From positions 217,920 to 281,919 of the forward strand of contig JAEYZG010000032.1 in the NCBI GenBank assembly GCA_023428135.1: a stretch of DNA of 64,000 nucleotides. Reading direction: 5' to 3'. The notes beneath the pieces are model-generated. The model saw only the letters and a list, made by a program, of their open reading frames with translations, did not search any database and was not told the origin of the DNA. Below, in pieces: positions 9,580 to 16,516 of this stretch. This DNA comes from Bacteroidota bacterium (GTDB lineage Bacteria > Bacteroidota > Bacteroidia > Cytophagales > Cytophagaceae). The number at the start of each line of letters is the position of its first letter. The first letter of the stretch is position 1. The position numbers were made by a program, and so were the translations under genes.

Positions 9580-11622
9580 TTATTTTTGCAGCTTGAACTG
9601 CTTACGACCTGAATCATGAAGGTTTTTTATACAATATTTACCATGAACAGTTTCACTCCCTTGCAATATAACCTCCTTAGTATCAACCATAAGATCATAT
9701 AATCTGTCATCCATGACAACAATCTGAAAAACACCTTCGGGACCGGGAGTGATGTTGAACTGATTCCTGTTTACCCAATCCCAAACAGTAACTTCAGGAA
9801 TATTAGCAGTTTCCGAATCTTTTGCAGATATACATTCCTTTATTTTTACATATAAAATTGAAGGAGTAGCTGCACCAAGATATAAATTATAATATGGCAC
9901 CAAAGCCGACAATTTAAAGGATTTCTTTTCCACATAAATATATCTGAGCTTGTCTCCATTCCTTGAAGTAATAATATACTCGCAATCTCCATCCAGTTTT
10001 ATTGTAGCCGTGGCTGTATTATTATCAAGAGTATCAAGCGTATTTTCTGTCATATTATTAATAAGAATTAGAGCTCCGCTAAAATTCTCTCTGGAAAATT
10101 CACTTTTAAACTGAAGGCTTGCATTATAAATATGCTTTCTCTTTAGATAAATTGTTTTTGATATCCTCTGAGTATAGGCCGCATTACCATAGGTTGAAAT
10201 ATTTAAAGTATCATTTTTATAATCACCCTTATGAAGCACCAACCTATATCTGTGACCAGGGCGGAGGTTTGCTTTGATCTCATTAGGCAAGTCGCCTGGT
10301 ATACATCGTATTGGAATATTTAACTCGACATCAACAAGACTTGCAGAAAAATCAACCAATTCTTTTTTATCAAAATCATCAAAAACACTAAGATCAAAAA
10401 AGACCTTATTTTCTGTATACATATAGAGGTCATCATCTCCCCCATTGCTTCTTCTGTTTGAAGAAAAGTAACCGGTTTTATTCCTTTTGTTATAACTGAA
10501 TCCAAAGTCATCAAGATTGGTATTCACAGGAAATCCCATATTTACAACGATGGTATCTTTGAACAGAAGATCGGCATAATAAATATCAAGCCCCCCCATT
10601 CCATACCTGCCATCAGAAGAGAAAAATAAAATATTATCATCAGTCAGAAACGGATATTTTTCATCTCCTTTAGTATTGATTTTTGGGCCAAGATTGATCG
10701 GCTCAGACCATAAACCATTCCTTAATACACTCATGTAAATATCAGTCCCTCCATAACCACCTTTCTTATCTGAAACAAAAAACAATTGCTGTCCATCCAT
10801 ACTTATGGCCGGGTGCCCAACTGAGTACTCAGAATTATTTAAAGAGACAGGAGAAAGATATTTCCATTTATTAAACGACTCATCATATTCAGCAGAATAA
10901 AGCTGAAGCCTGTATGGTTCCTGATCTCCTTTGATGCACAGGTTTACTATCGCTTTAAGACTATCATAAAACGCAACAGGTCCTATATGAAGAACATCCT
11001 TCTTTTCAAAATCAACCTTAACAGCATTACTCCATCCGGTATCACTTTTTTGTGAATAGTATAAACGGGCAAAACCACCATTGTTCAAAGCATTATATTT
11101 CCTCACCACTGAAGTATCTTCTTCTTCCGTCACATAAAACATACCCTTATGAAACTGAACAGGGCAATATTCAGAACCGGCAGTATTGAAAGGTAAATCG
11201 AAGATATTATAATAAAGGCTATCTCTGAATAAATTATTCAGAACAATCCTTGAATAGACCTTTGTAAAAATTGTATCAGCCTTGGGATCGTTGATTGCAC
11301 GTAAGGTATTGAAATAATCGATGCTATCCTGAGAAGTCAGAGCATGGCCGGATAATTGAATATTTTCAAAGCACCTTTTCGCCTCTTCATATCTTGACAT
11401 CTTTTTAAACAGCACTGCAGCTTTTCTGTTAAGATCACAATCTGTGATGTTTTTCTTTTTCTTTAAAGCTTCTGCATACAGGTTGGATGCTCTTGCATAG
11501 GCCAGATGCCTATAATAATAATCCGCCCGATTCTTAAGGCTGTTCACATCAGTAAAAATCGTCTGTGAAAATGTTTCACCAACTTTTATCAATAAAATCA
11601 ATATGACCAGAAACCCCTTCAT
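9580..11622 (-). CDS. PorE-like TPR/PD40 envelope protein lacking the OmpA domain
   Basis: 680 residues from the ATG at 11622; the frame extends upstream to 11652, but that would overlap the preceding gene and lacks a proper signal peptide, whereas MKGFLVILILLIKVGETFSQ is a clear one. The N-terminal part (ADYYYRHLAYARASNLYAEAL and following) looks like TPR helices. The middle carries PD40/WD40-like beta-propeller blades (GQQLFFVSDKKGGYGGTDIY, ILFFSSDGRYGMGGLDIYYA), followed by beta-rich sequence. PorE-type T9SS proteins usually add a peptidoglycan-binding OmpA domain at the end; none is visible here. It follows the PorP/SprF-like gene by 4 nt, so the two probably act together at the outer membrane. 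Exact role is inferred. Confidence 0.75.
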   Translation of the reverse strand: MKGFLVILILLIKVGETFSQTIFTDVNSLKNRADYYYRHLAYARASNLYAEALKKKKNITDCDLNRKAAVLFKKMSRYEEAKRCFENIQLSGHALTSQDSIDYFNTLRAINDPKADTIFTKVYSRIVLNNLFRDSLYYNIFDLPFNTAGSEYCPVQFHKGMFYVTEEEDTSVVRKYNALNNGGFARLYYSQKSDTGWSNAVKVDFEKKDVLHIGPVAFYDSLKAIVNLCIKGDQEPYRLQLYSAEYDESFNKWKYLSPVSLNNSEYSVGHPAISMDGQQLFFVSDKKGGYGGTDIYMSVLRNGLWSEPINLGPKINTKGDEKYPFLTDDNILFFSSDGRYGMGGLDIYYADLLFKDTIVVNMGFPVNTNLDDFGFSYNKRNKTGYFSSNRRSNGGDDDLYMYTENKVFFDLSVFDDFDKKELVDFSASLVDVELNIPIRCIPGDLPNEIKANLRPGHRYRLVLHKGDYKNDTLNISTYGNAAYTQRISKTIYLKRKHIYNASLQFKSEFSRENFSGALILINNMTENTLDTLDNNTATATIKLDGDCEYIITSRNGDKLRYIYVEKKSFKLSALVPYYNLYLGAATPSILYVKIKECISAKDSETANIPEVTVWDWVNRNQFNITPGPEGVFQIVVMDDRLYDLMVDTKEVILQGSETVHGKYCIKNLHDSGRKQFKLQK

Positions 11623-11626
11623 CTCA

Positions 11627-12571
11627 TTAAAAATATCTAGGCATATATGCATTATCCTTAAAAAAGACGAACCTGTAACTCAGCTTAAATTCATGGCTGG
11701 CCCCTGCGATTGAGGAAAAACGAGAGAAAGGCGCATCATAAGAATAACCAGCCTGAAGTTGATTGGTAATCTGAGCCTGAACAATAAAATTTAAAGAGGT
11801 ACCTACTCTATACCCCAAACCAAGCCATAACACATCATTTAAAATAAAGATATTATTTATATCAACCTGTGCTTTACTACCCATTACATCTTTCACAAGA
11901 ACCCCTGGAAGATACTTTACCTGATAAGATAGCTTAAAAACATAACCACCATGAATAAACAGGTGTCTGTATTTAACAGCTTCTCCATTCTCATTAATTC
12001 TGACCTCCAGAAGATCAGGAATAGAAGCGCCGAGATAATACCTGGGAGAGTACCAATAAATCCCTGTACCAATTCCGGGAGCAACATATATGGACTTATC
12101 AGCACTCATTCCAGGATCATTGGCTTGCTTTGTCTGAATCCCGCTTAACCTTGAAACCATCTGCACAAATCCAGCCTGCAAACCAAGAGATAATTTTGAA
12201 TTATTATTAAAACTTATCCTGTATGCATAAACACCATAAAGACCTGTTTTTCCTGTCACTCCTATCTTATCATGTACTGCCAATAAACCAAGTGCAATTT
12301 TCCTTTTCTTAATGGGACTATGTATTGAAAATGTCTGAGTAGAAGGAGCGCCATCAATATCCATCCATTGCTTTCTGTATACTGCTGTAGCATTCAGATC
12401 TCCCTGGCTTCCGGCATAGGCAGGATTAATAACCAATGTATTAAAAATATACTGACTATACATCGGTTCATTCTGAGCATATACAAAGGCAGATCTGAGA
12501 AGAAACATCATGATTAAAACCACGTAATTCTTCCTTCTTCCAAATAAGCTCAAATATAAATTACAATTCAA
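11627..12571 (-). CDS. PorP/SprF family type IX secretion system membrane protein
   Basis: 314 residues with an N-terminal signal segment ending near AFVYAQ. The family hallmark follows at once: PMYSQYIFNTLVINPAYAG, then AVYRKQW and repeated amphipathic beta-strands ending in the aromatic-rich LSYRFVFF. PorP/SprF proteins are outer-membrane beta-barrel-like proteins; SprF-type members are needed for export or surface attachment of partners with type B sorting domains. That fits this locus, because the gene starts 7 nt after a type B (CHU_C) protein gene and is followed by a PorE-like gene. It is likely a dedicated partner of that protein, not the housekeeping PorP. Confidence 0.9.
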   Translation of the reverse strand: MNCNLYLSLFGRRKNYVVLIMMFLLRSAFVYAQNEPMYSQYIFNTLVINPAYAGSQGDLNATAVYRKQWMDIDGAPSTQTFSIHSPIKKRKIALGLLAVHDKIGVTGKTGLYGVYAYRISFNNNSKLSLGLQAGFVQMVSRLSGIQTKQANDPGMSADKSIYVAPGIGTGIYWYSPRYYLGASIPDLLEVRINENGEAVKYRHLFIHGGYVFKLSYQVKYLPGVLVKDVMGSKAQVDINNIFILNDVLWLGLGYRVGTSLNFIVQAQITNQLQAGYSYDAPFSRFSSIAGASHEFKLSYRFVFFKDNAYMPRYF

Positions 12572-12578
12572 CTTTAGT

Positions 12579-14639
12579 CTATCTGTTAATAACTACAAAT
12601 CCTTTTATTACAGGACTCCCATCTCCCAAATCGATCACATAAAAATAAGTATCGTCTGCTAAAGGCTCTTTACCAGCAATATTATTATCTCCTCTCCATA
12701 CATTAGATTCATTATTATACGAATTGCTTCTGTAAACCAGTTGCCCCCATCGGTTATATATTTCTACCTTATTATCAGGATATAAATTTATAAAATCTAT
12801 CACCCATTCATCATTAATATTATCCCCATTCGGAGTAAAGCCATTATAAACCTTTACTGCTGATGCATCGACTATTCTAATCTCAGCAGCTTCAGAATAT
12901 TTAGCCGGACAGCTGCCTCTTTTAACCAAAGCTCTATAATAAGTTGTCTTTGACAGATCAGAATAAATACAATATGGATCTGATGACTTTATAGTTTGCC
13001 AGTCAGTAGTAAAATTATCTTTTGAATATTCCCAGAATAAAATGGTTCCCTTATAATCTTTCAGATGAAGCGTATCTTTGTTCAAATGAGCACGGGCACT
13101 TGTTGATGATTCTACCACACCGCCTCTGGTCAATGAGTCAATATCTATTATAGCTACGGGAGAATAGAAAGTTTTTCCACAATCATTGAATAAAACTCTG
13201 TAATATGTTTTTTCCTTAAGATTCGAGTATTCGTAAGAAAAACTGGTATTGACAACGGGAGTGAAAGTTTCAAAATTATCAGTGGATTGTTCCCATCGCT
13301 CAATTGCAGAATGGAATTTAGTGATATAAACTTTTCCCTTATTAGATTCAACACAAACAGAAGAAGCGTTTTCCATTTTTCCATTACCTGGAAATACATC
13401 TCTGTCAGGTTCACATGGTAAAGTCAGCATAACAGGGAGCCATCTGTTTACATGGTCATTCAGCCCCAGTTGCCCAAGAGTATTTCCTCCCCATATATAA
13501 ATTTCATTCTTATCATTCCTCACAATGCAATGAATATCTCCGACTGCTATATAGTTGATATTCTGTAAATCCTCTGTTCCGGAAGGATCTTTTACTTTTA
13601 CAGGAAGTGTGGAATCAATTGTATCATTTCTTCCCAGTTGACCATAATCATTAATTCCCCAGGAGCATACGGTCTTGTCAGACAATAAAGCAAGCGCCAC
13701 GCCTTGTCCTCCTGCAATTTGAACTACTCCGGATAAATGCCTGGCACCATCGATACTCCGTACATAATCCGGCAATAAGCGTTCGGTTTTATTCCCTGTA
13801 CCAAGCCTGCCATCCCAGTTGGGTCCCCAAACCCATAGTGTGTCATTACTAGACAATGCATAGGAGTAATTATCAGCAGCTTCTATTTTAATGATATTAT
13901 TAAGAACACCCTTTCCTGATTTATCTTTAACAGGAATGGCATAAGCAGAATTAGTTTTATTATTCTGACCAAGTTGTCCGACGTGATTTCTACCCCATCC
14001 CCAAACGCTTCCATCGCATAGCAAGGCCAGACAAAATGTACCGCCACCGCTAATGGCTTTTACATTTTTCAGAGTATCGCCAGGAGCTTTTAACACGTAA
14101 GAAGGATAATATACAGGATCTGTAAAATTTCCAGTACCTGTTTCTCCACTCGCATTTCCGCCCCAACTTAGGACTTTTCCGTCATTAGTTAAAGCATAAC
14201 CTGTTACATTTCCTGTTGAAATTTGTTTAATATTACTAAGATGACCAAGACCTCCAACACCTCTTACAACATAAGGGGTGAGTCTTTTCTCCAAAGTTCC
14301 ATCACCCACCTGTCCACGGTCATTAGGCCCCCATGCCAATACGGTATCGCCTGAATTGGTAAGGGCTAAAAATGTTGTTACCCCTTCTAAGGAAACCTGT
14401 TTACACCTTGGAGCTATTCCACCATTAATTCCAGAAATCATTATAGGAACATTGGAAGGAATTAAAGAACCTATTCCGAGTTGACCAACGTTATTTTCTC
14501 CCGTTATGAATATCCTCCCATCTTCACATAAAAAAGCAGAGTTGTCATCGTTCGCAGAAAAAAATACGTTTTGAGCCTTAGTCTTTGTTGAAGCAAGGAA
14601 AGCAAACAATATACTATACAGAAGAACTCTGAAATGCAT
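12579..14639 (-). CDS. Secreted RCC1-repeat protein with type B T9SS (CHU_C) sorting domain
   Basis: 686 residues: signal peptide 1-22, then seven RCC1-type repeats to about residue 410 recognised by GENNVGQLGIG, GPNDRGQVGDG, GGNASGETGTG, GRNHVGQLGQN, GPNWDGRLGTG, GINDYGQLGRN and GGNTLGQLGLN. Seven repeats would close one seven-bladed propeller. Two Ig-like beta domains follow, then a C-terminal gliding-motility-type domain (GFTPNGDNINDEW, IYNRWGQLVYRS, YFYVIDLGDG), the type B sorting signal. The protein should therefore be displayed on the cell surface. Its place between an anti-sigma gene and a PorP/SprF-like gene suggests a binding or sensing role; the ligand is unknown. Confidence 0.88.
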   Translation of the reverse strand: MHFRVLLYSILFAFLASTKTKAQNVFFSANDDNSAFLCEDGRIFITGENNVGQLGIGSLIPSNVPIMISGINGGIAPRCKQVSLEGVTTFLALTNSGDTVLAWGPNDRGQVGDGTLEKRLTPYVVRGVGGLGHLSNIKQISTGNVTGYALTNDGKVLSWGGNASGETGTGNFTDPVYYPSYVLKAPGDTLKNVKAISGGGTFCLALLCDGSVWGWGRNHVGQLGQNNKTNSAYAIPVKDKSGKGVLNNIIKIEAADNYSYALSSNDTLWVWGPNWDGRLGTGNKTERLLPDYVRSIDGARHLSGVVQIAGGQGVALALLSDKTVCSWGINDYGQLGRNDTIDSTLPVKVKDPSGTEDLQNINYIAVGDIHCIVRNDKNEIYIWGGNTLGQLGLNDHVNRWLPVMLTLPCEPDRDVFPGNGKMENASSVCVESNKGKVYITKFHSAIERWEQSTDNFETFTPVVNTSFSYEYSNLKEKTYYRVLFNDCGKTFYSPVAIIDIDSLTRGGVVESSTSARAHLNKDTLHLKDYKGTILFWEYSKDNFTTDWQTIKSSDPYCIYSDLSKTTYYRALVKRGSCPAKYSEAAEIRIVDASAVKVYNGFTPNGDNINDEWVIDFINLYPDNKVEIYNRWGQLVYRSNSYNNESNVWRGDNNIAGKEPLADDTYFYVIDLGDGSPVIKGFVVINR

Positions 14640-14688
14640 TTAAAGGACTTATAATTTCATTTTAATTTACAGACTATAAACATAAGTA

Positions 14689-15426
14689 CTATTTACAATC
14701 TATTGAAGGAACCTCTACTTTAACATTCAATCTTCGAACGCAACCTTTGGCATCTCTTACATATAAACTGTACTTTCCTTGTTTAAGGTCTCCGATAAAT
14801 GGTTCAGAAACAAACTCCCCATTGGAATTTACTGAAAATTCGAAAGGTGCTTTTCCCAATTTAATGGTATTCAAATCAACTTCAATAGCACCGTTACTTT
14901 GATCAGCACAAGCTGCTCTTGCCTGACAGGAGAAGCTGATCAATGTATCTTTGCAAATATCCTTATGATGCTCTACAGTAGTATTTTTATCCTGAATTTC
15001 TTCTGGCATAACCTCAGGAATATTGTTCCAGGCAGCAATATCGATTTCATTATTTTCAGGAGCAGAAGCAACTGTATCGATTAGTACAGGAATATTTTTA
15101 GGCTCAGGTTTAACCTGCTCATCTGACTTAAAAAAGAAGTACAATAATACGGCAATTAAGAACAAGCCTGCACCACCACCGAAATACTTCCATCTATTGC
15201 TATTTCCGGTATACTTACCACCACTTAAGTCCTTCTGCATTCTGGCCTTCAAATCAAGTAGGTTTTGACCGACAACAATCTGATAACTTATATTTTGTAT
15301 TTCAAAATGCTCAGCAAATTCCTTATCCGTTTTAAGCCTTACTTCAAAATCAGACTTCTCCCCCTCGCTCAACTCTCCATTGAGATAGCGATCTATTAAT
15401 TCAAATGTATTATCAGGGAGACTCAT
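14689..15426 (-). CDS. Transmembrane anti-sigma factor with SprB-repeat-like outer domain
   Basis: 245 residues. The cytoplasmic N-terminus (about 1-80; NTFELIDRYLNGELSEGE) has the acidic helical look of anti-sigma domains. One membrane helix lies at about 84-101 (GGGAGLFLIAVLLYFFF). A Pro/Glu-rich linker is followed by a periplasmic domain at about 165-242 resembling a single SprB repeat (PF13573 type): CADQSNGAIEVDL, LGKAPFEFSVN, GDLKQGKYSLYVRDAKGC. The start codon overlaps the sigma stop as ATGA (15423-15426), so translation is coupled. No zinc-binding HC2 motif was seen. I infer that the outer domain relays a surface signal to release the sigma factor. Confidence 0.82.
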   Translation of the reverse strand: MSLPDNTFELIDRYLNGELSEGEKSDFEVRLKTDKEFAEHFEIQNISYQIVVGQNLLDLKARMQKDLSGGKYTGNSNRWKYFGGGAGLFLIAVLLYFFFKSDEQVKPEPKNIPVLIDTVASAPENNEIDIAAWNNIPEVMPEEIQDKNTTVEHHKDICKDTLISFSCQARAACADQSNGAIEVDLNTIKLGKAPFEFSVNSNGEFVSEPFIGDLKQGKYSLYVRDAKGCVRRLNVKVEVPSIDCK

Positions 15427-15998
15427 TGCTTAAATAATGATATGATGTATGAATTATCCTTTACCAGATTAAACAGTTTCTGTCTGCATCTGTAACTATA
15501 TGTTTTAGCTACCTGATCACTCGAGTAGCCCATTTTTACTGCTATTTCTTTAAGACTAATTTTATCATATATTGTATACATTAAAAGCTTCTTGCACTCT
15601 TCACCCACTCTTCCCATTAAATCTTCTATTGCCTTTGCCTTCTCTGCTGTAATCATATCTGCCAATACATCCATGCCCTCTTCTTCACTATCATCAAACT
15701 CAGTAGTATTAACAAGTTTTTTATCCCTTTTAGCCTTATTGATCCAAAGATTCCTTGCAACACTATACATAAAGGCGGCTATCTCCTTTCTCTCATCAAA
15801 CCTATTAAGCTTGACCTGATTATAAAATATCACTACCGTATCCTGAAATATATCTTTAGCATCCTCATACGAGCCACTATTGCTGATGATATATTTTTTA
15901 ATATACGGAAGGACATCTTTATAGAGATTACTCAGAACCGACTCATTATCGCCAGTTCTAATCGCCTTCAGAATTTCTTTATCATTTAACCTTCTCAT
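15423..15998 (-). CDS. ECF-type RNA polymerase sigma-70 factor
   Basis: 191 residues with the two-domain layout of ECF sigma factors. Region 2 is at about residues 25-95 (DAKDIFQDTVVIFYNQV, AFMYSVARNLWINKAKR) and region 4 at about 125-185 (CKKLLMYTIYDKISLKEIAVKMG, SYRCRQKLFNLV split by YSSDQVAKTY). It should direct RNA polymerase to a small regulon. It heads the block with the anti-sigma, RCC1/CHU_C, PorP/SprF-like and PorE-like genes. Two copies of the TTGTTCAC-N15-TTGTA motif lie upstream, which suggests autoregulation. The nearer copy ends one base before the ATG, and no later in-frame ATG fits, so the proximal transcript would be nearly leaderless. Confidence 0.93.
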   Translation of the reverse strand: MRRLNDKEILKAIRTGDNESVLSNLYKDVLPYIKKYIISNSGSYEDAKDIFQDTVVIFYNQVKLNRFDERKEIAAFMYSVARNLWINKAKRDKKLVNTTEFDDSEEEGMDVLADMITAEKAKAIEDLMGRVGEECKKLLMYTIYDKISLKEIAVKMGYSSDQVAKTYSYRCRQKLFNLVKDNSYIISLFKQ

Positions 15999-15999
15999 T

Positions 16000-16032
16000 T
16001 AGTATACAAAGATGGAAAAGAAATGTGAACAA
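16000..16032 (-). promoter_or_regulatory. Shared bipartite motif, proximal copy at the sigma gene
   Basis: Minus strand TTGTTCAC (16032-16025), 15 nt, TTGTATACTA (16009-16000). Both boxes and the spacing are identical to the motif before the second PL11 lyase. The last base of the second box is one nucleotide from the ATG, so it acts either as a promoter for a near-leaderless message or as a regulator site over the start. Confidence 0.65.
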
Positions 16033-16313
16033 AGAGTTTTTGCCTAATTTGCTGAACTCTATAACAAAGAATATTCTTTCTTTTTATAAACAGATTAGAC
16101 CGATTCATCAAATTTATATTTTCTAAAAGATCTCTAACTAAAACTTCTGTTGCCATTATTTATAGAGAGGCTGAATTCTCAATAAAGATTAAAAATACTT
16201 ATTAAGCACTATTCAAACCAATTAAAATACTATTAATAAAACACTTAGAATATACGATTTCTCTTCATTGCAGTTTGTTTTACACATCTGATTTTCGAAA
16301 TAAATCCCCTGTA

Positions 16314-16346
16314 CCTATTACAACTGAAATAACTGGAGGTGAACAA
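16314..16346 (-). promoter_or_regulatory. Shared bipartite motif, distal copy upstream of the sigma gene
   Basis: Minus strand TTGTTCAC (16346-16339), 15 nt, TTGTAATAGG (16323-16314). The first box and the TTGTA core match the other copies, and it is preceded by an A/T block (ATTTTTTTAAATA) like the lyase promoters. The nearest minus-strand gene is the sigma factor, 316 nt away. Confidence 0.55.
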
Positions 16347-16401
16347 TATTTAAAAAAATTACTGCTGGAAGAATGATCAAGAACATCTAAACCTGAATAA
16401 A

Positions 16402-16445
16402 ATTAAAAATCCCTGCCTTATTTTTATAGGACAGGGATTTTTAAT
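16402..16445 (-). terminator. Terminator of the SGNH esterase operon
   Basis: A perfect 14-bp outer stem (16402-16415 with 16432-16445) with GGGATTTTTAAT on the minus-strand exit side, 72 nt after the stop at 16517. Confidence 0.8.
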
Positions 16446-16516
16446 CCTGATAAGCCCGATAGCACTATCAACTAAAAACCAACCAAATACAACTACTAGT
16501 TAATATCCATAAAAAT

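Larger units (their letters stand above)
15999..16516. other. Regulatory intergenic region upstream of the sigma gene
   Basis: 518 nt with two promoter motifs (16000-16032, 16314-16346) and the terminator of the esterase operon (16402-16445). The stretch 16033-16313 is AT-rich; no open reading frame or convincing RNA structure was seen. It would form a leader of about 300 nt for transcripts from the distal motif. Confidence 0.6.
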
